From JBFMCC01 sp034435275 (GTDB lineage Bacteria > Chloroflexota > Anaerolineae > Anaerolineales > Villigracilaceae), in contig DAOTXP010000084.1 in the NCBI GenBank assembly GCA_034435275.1, forward strand, positions 23,762 through 87,761: a stretch of 64,000 bases of DNA. The letters run 5' to 3'. A program made the position numbers and the translations under genes. Below the pieces are notes generated by a model, which worked only from the letters and a program-made list of their open reading frames with translations, had not been told where the DNA came from and did not search any database. This document shows positions 40,001 through 47,032 of the stretch, piece by piece (the first letter of the stretch is position 1; every line of letters begins with the position of its first letter).

Positions 40001-42140
40001 CATACGTTTCCGCGGTCCGGCGCAGAAGTTCGCGGGCTTCGGTTTCCGTGGTCGTGTCGTAGAACAACGAAAGAATGCAAGCCTCGCCCTCCAGTTCGAT
40101 CTGCTCGTAAAAGGCCAATGTATGCAGGATCTTCCCGGAAGCGGTCACGAATGGCGACTGGATGCCTCGTATTGACCCTTCCTTGAGAAACCGCGCCACC
40201 CACTTTGCGCGATCCTCGCTCGATGCCCAGATGCCCAGTTCCTCGCCGATGCGACCGATCACTTCGTCGCGTTCGAAGCCCGTAAGCCTGAGATAGGCCT
40301 CATTGACATCAATAAAGCGCCCTTCTTTCAGCGTCGTAATACAAATGGCAATCGGGCTGGATTGGAAGGTCTTGCGGAAGCGGTCTTCACTGAAACGCAG
40401 GGACTTCTCCACCTTGATGCGCTCTGTAATGTCCACCGAGCTCGAAAGCACGCGTTTTTCCCCGCCGATCTCGATCACGTCGGCCCACAGGGAGGCGTAG
40501 CCGATTTCTCCCGATTTCTTGCGGAAGGAATATCCATAGTCATGGACCAGCCCTTGTCGCTTCAGGAGTTTGCCAATTTCATCTCGCTCGGTGGGGTTGA
40601 CCCAGAGATGGAAGTCGCGCATGTGCTGCCCGACTACCTCCTCTCGGGCATATCCGGTCACTTTTTCGAACGCGGCGTTGACGTCCAGCACGCTGCCATT
40701 CAGATCGCTGATGACCATCACGACCGGGCTGGAATGAAAAATCTGGCTGAAGCGCATTTCGCTCTCGCGCAACGCCTGCTCGATCCTCTTTTGCGCGGTG
40801 ATGTCAATCAGAACTCCCTGCCAGAGTTTGGGTGTGCCATCCTCTTCTCGGATCATCCTGGCGTCGTCGCGGATCCATACGACTTTGCCGTCTTTCCTGA
40901 TCATCCGGTATTCTGTGTTGAAATTGCCGGTTTCATTGCTCCTTCTGTGCTCTTCCAGAACGCGCTCGCGATCCTCTGGGTGGAGCAGTTTACACCATAG
41001 TTCGCGGTCGCTCAGCCACTCCTCGGCCGCGTATCCGGTCAGCACCTCGGTCTGCGGGCTGGCGTAAATTGTTGTGCTGGTTTCGTCAACTAAATCCACG
41101 TAGACGGCTGTGGGAAGCTGTTCCACGAGCATGCGGTAACGCGTTTCGCTCTCGGTCAGCGCCAATTCGGATTCTTTTTGCGAAGTAATATCTACGACGA
41201 TGCCCTGCCAGAAAAGGGGACGCCCCCTTTCGTCCCGCACCAGCATTGTACTCTCTCGCACCCAGACTACGCGCCCGTCGCGGGCCACCATCCGATATTC
41301 GCAGTGGAACGATTCGCCGCTGGTGTTCGTGCGCCTGTCTTCAGCGAGGACCCGTTCCCGGTCATCGGGGTGAATCGAGCGTGTCCACAGATCCTCGGCC
41401 ATCCATTCCTCGGGCGAGTATCCCGTCAGTGTCTTGATCTGGGGGCTGATGTAAAGCGTCGTCTGTGCTTCGTCAACATTGTCCCGAAATACGACCAGAG
41501 GCAGGTTCTCGACCAGGACCCGGTACCTGGCCTCGCTTGCGCGCAGGGACTCCTCAGCCTGCTTGCGGGCGGTAATATCCGTGACAAAGCCCTCGTAGTA
41601 GAGTACTTTGCCGCGGCCGTCGCGCACGACGTGTGCATTGGTGGAGGTCCAGATAATACTGCCATCCTTCTTATAGTTGCGCGCCTCGAACCCTTCCACG
41701 ACATTATGCTCTTCGAGGGTGTGGATAAAGAATTCCCTGGAATTGGCGTCAACGTGGATTTGTTTTGAAATATCCTTGACGGAGGCAAGCATCTCCTCCG
41801 GCGAAGTATAGCCGTAGATACGCGCCATGGCTGGATTCACCCTGCGAAACCGGCCCTCCGGGGTGGACTGAAACACCCCCTCGACCGTACTTTCCAGCAG
41901 GTTCTCGAACTCCCGCTCTGCCTTCTCCGGCGGCACGACGACCCGGCTGAGCGCAAGGAACAGGAACAGGGCGCTCATTAAGATGAAAAACCACCCTTTA
42001 TAGGTCTGGAACTCGGTCAGGGCTGTGATATTAGGAAATAGCTGGATGGCGATCTGGTCGGTAAACAGAATCCATGTACTCCCCCCAAGAAGGTAAAGAA
42101 GGGCAACTCGAAAGGCAGGGTTTGATCGAAAGCGTCTCAC
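37044..42140 (-). CDS. Giant PAS(6)-GAF(4)-HD-GYP sensor/phosphodiesterase
   Basis: A 1698-residue protein. Two hydrophobic segments (about residues 12-32 and 48-66) anchor the N-terminus. Six PAS/PAC repeats follow (about 75-840), four with PAC endings such as WQGIVVDITSQKE. Four GAF domains fill about 855-1490, and HD-GYP about 1510-1690: HTRRVTDMTLKLARRL, LLHDIGKMGVPD, CHHERWDGKGYP and DVWDALLSERPYRG, with all metal and GYP residues. It should cleave c-di-GMP in response to several inputs, and has no GGDEF, kinase or HTH part. GTG 42140 is the start (MRRFRSNPAFRV); its ribosome site is poor. A TATAAT lies about 30 bases upstream. Confidence 0.9.
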   Translation of the reverse strand: MRRFRSNPAFRVALLYLLGGSTWILFTDQIAIQLFPNITALTEFQTYKGWFFILMSALFLFLALSRVVVPPEKAEREFENLLESTVEGVFQSTPEGRFRRVNPAMARIYGYTSPEEMLASVKDISKQIHVDANSREFFIHTLEEHNVVEGFEARNYKKDGSIIWTSTNAHVVRDGRGKVLYYEGFVTDITARKQAEESLRASEARYRVLVENLPLVVFRDNVDEAQTTLYISPQIKTLTGYSPEEWMAEDLWTRSIHPDDRERVLAEDRRTNTSGESFHCEYRMVARDGRVVWVRESTMLVRDERGRPLFWQGIVVDITSQKESELALTESETRYRMLVEQLPTAVYVDLVDETSTTIYASPQTEVLTGYAAEEWLSDRELWCKLLHPEDRERVLEEHRRSNETGNFNTEYRMIRKDGKVVWIRDDARMIREEDGTPKLWQGVLIDITAQKRIEQALRESEMRFSQIFHSSPVVMVISDLNGSVLDVNAAFEKVTGYAREEVVGQHMRDFHLWVNPTERDEIGKLLKRQGLVHDYGYSFRKKSGEIGYASLWADVIEIGGEKRVLSSSVDITERIKVEKSLRFSEDRFRKTFQSSPIAICITTLKEGRFIDVNEAYLRLTGFERDEVIGRIGEELGIWASSEDRAKWVARFLKEGSIRGIQSPFVTASGKILHTLAFYEQIELEGEACILSLFYDTTTETEARELLRRTAETYEGMFNSVTEAIYVQNEKGEFLNVNEGAVKMYGYPRDFFIGKTPEVLSAPGKNNMEAVKQAVQRAFEGIPQQFEFWGKRSNGEIFPKDVRLYKGTYFGQNVVFAIAQDITERRNAQDAQERQLRELTVLHELATASTQAENVDILIERATAIIGNTMFPDILGFLLIAEDRQSFYPHPSYRGIIHKERIHSYPVGEGVAGQVAATAKPMRIPDVTALENYIEINPETRSELCVPMLVEGRVIGMINAESKAPDFFTMEDERLLVTIAGQLGTAIERLRSQQAEHEQRLLAEALRDTGAILTSSLDLDKVMDSILETLGRVLPSETASIMLIHEGVARFHRHRGFQERGLKEWIESLELECAKIPSLQIVIDTGKPLLILDTETDPAWIRFPPTAWIRSALIAPIKGEDSVIGFIDIDHSQPAFFTATHAERLMAFANQAAIAVQNARSFEREQRRRQEAETLREAGSIITTTMDMTRAIQLILEQLARVVPCDSASILLLKDGFLEIVGGRGWKDQGAVLGIKFPIPGDNPNTVVIQERRPHIVNDASHAYAPFNEKPHSHIKSWLGVPLIAQNQVIGMLTVDSAEPGHFTEEHARLVSAFANQAAVAIENTRLLENSQEQVSRLTALRDVDMAIASSLDLRVTLNILLDHALIQLNADAIDILLYNQGLQHLTLIKSAGFRSAGGPSSQIRIGDSLAGKVTLSRRPLHIYDLKQASEYPRLEWLASEGFVSYVGVPLLGKGQVKGVLEVFMRSEFSPTPDWMEFLHTLAGQAAIAIDNSQLFDNLQRTNQELYLAYDTTLEGWGKALELRDKETQGHTRRVTDMTLKLARRLGVSDSDLTHIRRGVLLHDIGKMGVPDYILNKPGPLNEEERYEMRKHPQYAYDLLYPIAYLRPALDIPYCHHERWDGKGYPRGLSGEEIPLAARIFAVVDVWDALLSERPYRGPWSREETIEYIRKETGKHFDPMVAEVFFDLIEEEEKQAGQA

Positions 42141-42165
42141 AGGGAATCCCTAGATTTTCATCCAA

Positions 42166-42171
42166 ATTATA
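42166..42171 (-). promoter_or_regulatory. -10 element of the PAS/GAF/HD-GYP gene
   Basis: TATAAT on the minus strand, 25 bases before the GTG at 42140. A weak TGAATT at the right distance may be the -35. Confidence 0.5.
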
Positions 42172-42206
42172 GGCTTTTTCCCCTTCACAATTCATTGCGA
42201 CATCGT

Positions 42207-42325
42207 ACAAAACAAAAAACGGGCCGGAAGGCCCGCTTGGGAGGGTATTTCGGCGGCCACCCTTGTGGGAAACCTGTGAACGCCCGACAGGGTATTCACA
42301 TCGTCCCTCTGCGGGGAAACCATGG
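42207..42325 (-). ncRNA. Candidate small structured RNA ending in a terminator
   Basis: Between the tRNA-Cys terminator and the HD-GYP gene, the minus strand can form an outer GAGGG/CCCTC stem (42305-42309 with 42241-42245). It encloses two hairpins: GTGAA/TTCAC with an inner CCC/GGG (42276-42299), and GG..CCC/GGG..CC (42255-42274). A terminator follows: GGGCC-TTCC-GGCCCG then six T (42236-42213). The shape is that of a small RNA or riboswitch-like element. No known family was recognised, and no clear promoter was found. Confidence 0.35.
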
Positions 42326-42352
42326 TGAAAAGAAAAGACGCCTCGCGGCGTC
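42325..42352 (-). terminator. Terminator of the tRNA-Phe/Gly/Cys run
   Basis: On the minus strand GACGCC-GCGA-GGCGTC (42352-42337) is followed by TTTTCTTTTC. Confidence 0.75.
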
Positions 42353-42382
42353 AATCATAAATCACAAATCTGAAATGAATAG

Positions 42383-42453
42383 AGGCGTCGACGGGATTCG
42401 AACCCGTGGTGAGGGTTTTGCAGACCCTTGCCTTACCACTTGGCCACGACGCC
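42383..42453 (-). tRNA. tRNA-Cys (GCA)
   Basis: Minus strand. Acceptor GGCGTCG pairs with CGACGCC; D-arm GCCAAGTGGTAAGGC; anticodon loop CTGCAAA with anticodon GCA; T-loop TTCGAAT. The CCA end is not encoded. It is the third tRNA of the run. Confidence 0.95.
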
Positions 42454-42523
42454 GTATGTGCCGATTGTAACACATTGAGGATTGCTGATTGACCTTCATC
42501 AATCTGCAATCCTCAATCCGCTG

Positions 42524-42595
<72 letters not shown>

Positions 42596-42621
42596 GTTCG
42601 GCCCTGCTTTCTGGCCGAGAG

Positions 42622-42694
42622 TGCCGAGACCCAGGATCGAACTGGGGACACCGCGATTTTCAGTCGCGTGCTCTACCAACTGAGCTATCTCGGC
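42622..42694 (-). tRNA. tRNA-Phe (GAA)
   Basis: Minus strand. Acceptor GCCGAGA pairs with TCTCGGC; D-arm GCTCAGTTGGTAGAGC; anticodon loop CTGAAAA with anticodon GAA; T-arm CCCAG-TTCGATC-CTGGG; discriminator A. CCA is not encoded. Confidence 0.95.
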
Positions 42695-42762
42695 CAGACC
42701 TATTTGGTTGTTAAGCGTACGGGATTTTACTAGGTGATATAGGGATTGTCAAGCAATGCCTT

Positions 42763-42804
42763 GCGCTGAGTGGACACTGAGCCAGCGAAGCGAGACGAAG
42801 TGCG
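42763..42804. repeat. Dispersed repeat, family A, short relative
   Basis: Has GCGCTGAGTGGACACTGAGCC and GCGAAGCGAGACGAAG, which follow the order of the family A copies at 5690 and 6990 with changes. It lies between the tRNA run and the ffh promoter. Confidence 0.5.
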
Positions 42805-42812
42805 CCTCTTTC

Positions 42813-42841
42813 TTGACCCTCGGCCTGTTCCCGGCTAGAAT
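42813..42841 (+). promoter_or_regulatory. Promoter of ffh
   Basis: TTGACC (42813-42818), 17-base spacer, TAGAAT (42836-42841). Transcription would start near 42848, inside the palindrome at 42842-42878. Confidence 0.75.
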
Positions 42842-42878
42842 CCAGAAACCAGGTTTCTCAAAGAAACCTGGTTTCTGG
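42842..42878. repeat. Perfect 37-base palindrome (AGAAACC family) in the ffh leader
   Basis: CCAGAAACCAGGTTTCT (42842-42858) and its exact reverse complement (42862-42878) flank CAA. Each arm is itself nearly palindromic (AGAAACC-A-GGTTTCT). It occupies the short ffh leader and ends eight bases before the ATG. Confidence 0.9.
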
Positions 42879-42886
42879 TGTCATGC

Positions 42887-44209
42887 ATGTTCGAATCCCT
42901 CACCTCCCGCCTGAACCAAATCTTCGATAACCTCCGCCGCCGCGGCAAACTCTCCGAAGCGGACGTGGATGTGGCCATGCGCGAAGTCCGCCTTGCGCTC
43001 CTCGAAGCGGATGTGCACTTCAGCGTAGTGAAGACCTTCATCGCCCGTGTGCGCGAACGCGCTGTCGGCGCGGAAGTGTCGAAGGCGTTGAATCCCGGCC
43101 AGCAGGTCATCAAGATTGTCAACGAAGAATTGATCAGGGCCCTGGGCGAGCCTGCGCCGTTGAATCTCACGGGCCCAAAACCGCGCGTGATCATGATGGT
43201 CGGACTGCAAGGCTCGGGCAAGACAACCGGCGCAGGGAAGCTGGCGAAACTGCTCCGCTCGAAAGGGGAGCGGGTACTGCTCGTTGCAGGTGACCCGTAT
43301 CGTCCCGCGGCGGTGACTCAGTTACAGCAACTCGGCGAACGAATTGACGTCCCCGTTGAGTCTGACCTAAACGTCAGGCCGCCTGAACTTGTGAGGCGCG
43401 CCTTCGAGAAAGCCGAAAAGGGTGGATTCGGCGTCATGATCGTGGATACAGCCGGTCGGTCGCAGTTGGACGCGCAGTTGATGGACGAACTGAAATCCAT
43501 CGTGGCGAAAGTCCCGCCGGTGGAGACTCTGCTCGTGGTCGATTCCATGATCGGTCAGGAAGCGTTGAACATCGCGCAGGGATTCCGTGACAACCTCGCG
43601 GTCACGGGTCTGGTGATGACCAAGATGGACGGCGATTCGCGCGGCGGCGCGGCGATCTCGATCCGTTCGGTCACGGGCGTGCCGATCAAGTTTATCGGCA
43701 CGGGCGAAAAACTCGACGCGCTCGAAACGTATGACCCCGCGCGGCTGTCCTCGCGGATTTTGGGCATGGGCGATATGATCGGCTTGATCGAAAAAGCTGA
43801 GGCCGCGTTCGATCAGGAGGTCGCGCAAAAATCCGCCGAGCGCATGATGAAGGGGCAGTTCACGCTCGAGGACTGGCTCGACCAGATGAAGCAGATGAAA
43901 AAGATGGGACCGCTGGCGCAGGTCATGGACATGTTGCCCGGAGGCCTGGGACAGGCCGCGCGCCAGATTGACCCGAAGGACATCGAGCAGAATTTCAAAC
44001 AAAGTGAAGCCATCATCAATTCGATGACGCGCCAGGAACGCCGCGACCCCGATATTTTGAACGCCTCACGCCGACGCCGCATCGCGGCCGGCTCTGGCAT
44101 GGAAGTGCAGGACGTGAACCGATTGATCAAGCAGTTCCGCGAAGCGCAGAAGATGATGAAGATGTTGCAGAAGACAGGCGGGAAGGGGTTGGGCAGACTG
44201 TTTGGGTAA
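42887..44209 (+). CDS. ffh: Signal recognition particle GTPase Ffh
   Basis: A 440-residue SRP54 protein that binds signal peptides and SRP RNA and docks with FtsY. NG domain: GLQGSGKTTGAGKLA (P-loop), DPYRPAAVTQLQQLGE, VDTAGRSQLDAQLM and TKMDGDSRGGAAIS. The Met-rich M domain covers about residues 325-440 (QMKQMKKMGPLAQVMDMLPGG, RRRRIAAGSG, MMKMLQ). The frame also allows GTG 42878, but it lies within the palindrome; ATG 42887 gives the usual MFESLTSRL start. No Shine-Dalgarno site is seen. Confidence 0.96.
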   Translation: MFESLTSRLNQIFDNLRRRGKLSEADVDVAMREVRLALLEADVHFSVVKTFIARVRERAVGAEVSKALNPGQQVIKIVNEELIRALGEPAPLNLTGPKPRVIMMVGLQGSGKTTGAGKLAKLLRSKGERVLLVAGDPYRPAAVTQLQQLGERIDVPVESDLNVRPPELVRRAFEKAEKGGFGVMIVDTAGRSQLDAQLMDELKSIVAKVPPVETLLVVDSMIGQEALNIAQGFRDNLAVTGLVMTKMDGDSRGGAAISIRSVTGVPIKFIGTGEKLDALETYDPARLSSRILGMGDMIGLIEKAEAAFDQEVAQKSAERMMKGQFTLEDWLDQMKQMKKMGPLAQVMDMLPGGLGQAARQIDPKDIEQNFKQSEAIINSMTRQERRDPDILNASRRRRIAAGSGMEVQDVNRLIKQFREAQKMMKMLQKTGGKGLGRLFG

Positions 44210-44251
44210 AAAATCGTTCAGCGAAGGCAGTCGTAATGTTATGGTCTTTAT

Positions 44252-45049
44252 CTATTTCAGTTGAGCTACTAGGGGTAGGAGATCTTCGTTTGGAATTAGA
44301 TCGAGCTTCATAAGAACAAATATATCAATGCCAAGGCCCTCGATCTTCATTTTGCTAGGTGTAATATCAGTTAAGCCAAAGACAACTTCATTGCCAAAGA
44401 CAACAAACCCTTTACGTTCGAGATCTAGACATTCATGGAGAACTTGGTAAAGTTCCTTCGTAAATTGACCAAGACTTCGGTAACTTTCACTACGGAGACC
44501 CAGTGATTCTTTTGCAACGGCGAGTTTCAGTAAGCAAAGCTGTCGATAGGTAAGTTGTTCAGCAGCTTTGGTGATTTGATGCGCCATTTGTGCACTAATT
44601 TTTGCGTCAAACGCTACACTCGCAAGCAAATGCCCCATATACGGAATCTTCTTTTCTTCTGGTTCTCTCTGACTCTTGAGCAAAACACTTTCAGCTACCT
44701 CTTCGGCATCGGATCGCCCAGCTTTCTTTTGATCAAAGAAGCCATCAGTTCGGATGTATTCTCCACTTTCAAGTCGCTGGCGAATCTCCTCCGCGGCGAT
44801 GGCAAGTACACCTCCAACGCGCACTACTTCACGTGGCCCCAGCAAACGCTCTGAGGCTTCTTGTCCTATATGTTTCAAAACCATCCCTGCGGCCGCCCCA
44901 CCTGCTCCAAGAAGCGCGGCCCCTACAGGACCACCAGCGAGAAAGCCCAGCGCGCCACCAACGGCACCCCCAGCAATCTCGGCGCCACTATTAATTAGTC
45001 GCTGAATGCCGCTGTTTCTATTAGGTTCGCTATTGATCTTATCAGGCAT
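44252..45049 (-). CDS. Glycine-zipper protein of unknown function
   Basis: A 265-residue protein starting at MPDKINSEPN (45049). Residues about 20-62 are a Gly/Ala-rich stretch (GGAVGGALGFLAGGPVGAAL) like a glycine-zipper membrane hairpin. A soluble, helix-rich region follows (KKIPYMGHLLASVAFDAKIS, AEQLTYRQLCLLKLAVAKES). The tail has a short beta-rich segment. Base composition is visibly AT-richer than neighbours, and it stands alone between ffh and a DinB-like gene. It may be acquired DNA. Similar proteins are scattered in bacteria without known role; a stress or defence effector is possible but not shown. Confidence 0.6.
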   Translation of the reverse strand: MPDKINSEPNRNSGIQRLINSGAEIAGGAVGGALGFLAGGPVGAALLGAGGAAAGMVLKHIGQEASERLLGPREVVRVGGVLAIAAEEIRQRLESGEYIRTDGFFDQKKAGRSDAEEVAESVLLKSQREPEEKKIPYMGHLLASVAFDAKISAQMAHQITKAAEQLTYRQLCLLKLAVAKESLGLRSESYRSLGQFTKELYQVLHECLDLERKGFVVFGNEVVFGLTDITPSKMKIEGLGIDIFVLMKLDLIPNEDLLPLVAQLK

Positions 45050-45157
45050 ATGAGAATTATAACTCCTACAGAAATAAAAAGACACAAGCACCTTCAGGTG
45101 TCTCTCCGAAGACTCGAATACTTTTTACGATACTCGCGTTCTTCAGTTCCTTTAATT

Positions 45158-45658
45158 CTAGTGCTCTCGCAGTCGATTAGCTAATTTTTCAAGATGCTCC
45201 TGATGATGGTCATATGAAGCCACGAGAATGAAGGCGAGAGAATATCCTTTCAGCCAGGGATATTTATCCCCATCCAGCAGGTCTCTTTCTGAGATTGGCT
45301 CCGCTGTTTCAAGAAATCGTAGAAATCCATTCCTCCAATTCTGGTGGATTTCTGTCCACGGCTTTTCGTGGTTGAGTTCGTAAATCCTGGCGTTCGTTTG
45401 GTCCGCATCCTCCTCCCAAACCGTGCCTAACTCCGTGACCCAGTTGGGGAATTCGGGTTCGCGGTCTTGCAATCCGCCTTCCATTCGTGCAATGGAGATC
45501 TGTTGCCAGCCCCACAAATGAGCCATCACATCTTTGATGGACCAGTCCAGGTCAAAGCGCGGGTCGGTGATTTGCTCTTCACTCAGGCTGATGAGTAGTT
45601 CTTCCCAACTGCTGAATTGCTCTTTTAGCGCGGCAAGGATGTGTTCTTTCATGTTCAT
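45158..45658 (-). CDS. ClbS/DfsB-family four-helix-bundle protein
   Basis: A 166-residue DinB-like/DUF1706 protein. It reads WSIKDVMAHLWGWQQ near residue 40 and ASYDHHQEHLEKL at the end, and is predicted all-helical, as in ClbS (colibactin-resistance hydrolase) and DfsB. Members often bind a metal through His residues or act as thiol-dependent transferases. Neighbours give no clue. ATG 45658 follows TGGAGAAC on the minus strand. The gene is AT-richer than average, like 44252. Confidence 0.8.
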   Translation of the reverse strand: MNMKEHILAALKEQFSSWEELLISLSEEQITDPRFDLDWSIKDVMAHLWGWQQISIARMEGGLQDREPEFPNWVTELGTVWEEDADQTNARIYELNHEKPWTEIHQNWRNGFLRFLETAEPISERDLLDGDKYPWLKGYSLAFILVASYDHHQEHLEKLANRLREH

Positions 45659-45735
45659 GGCGTTCTCCAGTCGGTCGTTTGCGGCCTCCTTCGGTTTCGG
45701 CCAATTCTAGCATCTTCTCTTCATTAAATCTCTGG

Positions 45736-45741
45736 TAAAAT
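45736..45741 (+). promoter_or_regulatory. -10 element of the rpsP operon
   Basis: TAAAAT, giving a leader of about 110 bases before rpsP. The -35 is weak. Confidence 0.45.
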
Positions 45742-45810
45742 ATGCCCCTGTGGATTTCAGACCTACGAGCGCGTCCTTTCACGCATCCCCTCTCTCACCG
45801 GCCTGAACTC

Positions 45811-45838
45811 GCAACCTTCAACCTGCAACTTTCAACCT
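45811..45838. repeat. 14-base tandem duplication in the rpsP leader
   Basis: GCAACCTTCAACCT (45811-45824) is followed by GCAACTTTCAACCT (45825-45838), one base different, immediately before the TAAGGAG ribosome site. Confidence 0.7.
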
Positions 45839-45857
45839 GATAAGGAGTTTGTGTTCG

Positions 45858-46181
45858 ATGGTTCGTATTCGTTTTCGCCGCGTTGGCCTCAAGGGCCAGC
45901 CCTCTTACCGCATCGTGGCCGCCGATAAGGAATCCCCCCGCGACGGGCGCTTCCTTGAAATTCTAGGTTTCTACAACCCCCGCACCGATCCCGCGACCGT
46001 GACGGTCAAGGAAGACCGCGTCTACCACTGGATGAAGAACGGCGCGCTGCCGACCGAATCGGTGGAAAAGGTCTTCAAGTTCTCCGGTGTGATGGATCGT
46101 TTCGAGCGTTTCAAGGCCGGCGAGTCGGTCGAGAAACTGCTGGCCGAAGCCGCCGCGTCCCACAAAAGCGCCGCCAAGTAA
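45858..46181 (+). CDS. rpsP: Ribosomal protein bS16
   Basis: A 107-residue protein of the 30S subunit: MVRIRFRRVGLKGQPSYRIV, then GRFLEILGFYNPRTDP and VYHWMKNGALPTESV. The C-terminus is extended beyond the core by an Ala/Lys-rich tail. ATG 45858 has TAAGGAG upstream. It heads a classical rpsP-khpA-rimM run. Confidence 0.97.
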   Translation: MVRIRFRRVGLKGQPSYRIVAADKESPRDGRFLEILGFYNPRTDPATVTVKEDRVYHWMKNGALPTESVEKVFKFSGVMDRFERFKAGESVEKLLAEAAASHKSAAK

Positions 46182-46219
46182 CCCCATCTCGTTGGTAGTA
46201 ACAAATCATGTGAGGCAAG

Positions 46220-46453
46220 ATGAAAGACCTCATTGAGTACATTGCCAAGTCGCTGGTGGATCATCCCGAACAGGTGGAAGTCCGCGAGTATGGCGGCGGG
46301 AGCCGTTTGCGCCTTGAGTTGAGCGTGGCCAAGGACGATATGGGCCGCGTCATCGGCAAGAGTGGACGGGTCGCCAACGCCATCCGCATTCTGTTGCGGC
46401 TTGCCGCGGACCGAAACGGCAAGCAGGTCACCCTCGACGTGATGGAACCCTGA
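46220..46453 (+). CDS. khpA: KH-domain RNA-binding protein KhpA
   Basis: A 77-residue single KH domain: MKDLIEYIAKSLVDHPEQVE and the GxxG loop GRVIGKSGRVANAIR. It binds RNA, often together with KhpB, and affects cell division and translation. The stop overlaps the rimM start (TGATG, 46453). GAGGCAAG precedes its ATG. Confidence 0.93.
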   Translation: MKDLIEYIAKSLVDHPEQVEVREYGGGSRLRLELSVAKDDMGRVIGKSGRVANAIRILLRLAADRNGKQVTLDVMEP

Positions 46454-47001
46454 TGCCTCGCAGGAAAGTTCCAGCCAGTGCTGGTTCAGGCTCGCCGACC
46501 GGCGAGCCTGTGTATTTGGCGGTAGGATTTCTCCGCCGCCCGCACGGGGTCCACGGCGAGATCATCATGGATATTCATACAGACTTTCCCGAGCGCCTGA
46601 CCGCGCGTACGAAAGTGTTTGTCGGCGAAGAATACCAGCCGATGCGAATCTCGTCCACGCGTCCGCACGGGACCGCGCTACTGGTCTCGTTTAATGGGCT
46701 GGCCAGCCCCGAGGCTGTTGGCCGTCACCGCAACCAGTGGGTTTATGTCCGTACGGCGGATCGCCCGCCATTGGCGGAGGGCGAGTATTACCAGCATCAA
46801 CTCATCGGCTTGCGCGTCGTCACGGACGAAGGGCGCGAACTGGGCACGTTGATCGAGATCATGCAGACGGGCGCGAATGACGTCTATGTTGTCCGCGCAG
46901 AGGACGGCAAAGAGGTTTTGTTGCCCGCTATCCCTGATGTGGTGCTGGGGATTGATTTGCCTGACAAGGAAATACGCGTGCATCTGCTCGAAGGGTTGTA
47001 G
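46453..47001 (+). CDS. rimM: 16S rRNA processing protein RimM
   Basis: A 182-residue 30S maturation factor. N-terminal RimM barrel: LAVGFLRRPHGVHGEIIMDI; C-terminal PRC-barrel: EYYQHQLIGLRVVTDEGREL, ANDVYVVRAEDGKEVLLPAI. A start one base into the khpA stop means coupling. A short GGACAA/TTTGTCC hairpin (47001-47020) follows. Confidence 0.94.
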   Translation: MPRRKVPASAGSGSPTGEPVYLAVGFLRRPHGVHGEIIMDIHTDFPERLTARTKVFVGEEYQPMRISSTRPHGTALLVSFNGLASPEAVGRHRNQWVYVRTADRPPLAEGEYYQHQLIGLRVVTDEGRELGTLIEIMQTGANDVYVVRAEDGKEVLLPAIPDVVLGIDLPDKEIRVHLLEGL

Positions 47002-47032
47002 GACAATTGCCAATTTGTCCTGCCAAACAGGA

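Noticed and set aside
45742..45840. Leaderless upstream frame beginning ATG 45742 before rpsP
   Set aside because: The ATG directly abuts the -10 element, so it would lie upstream of the transcription start.
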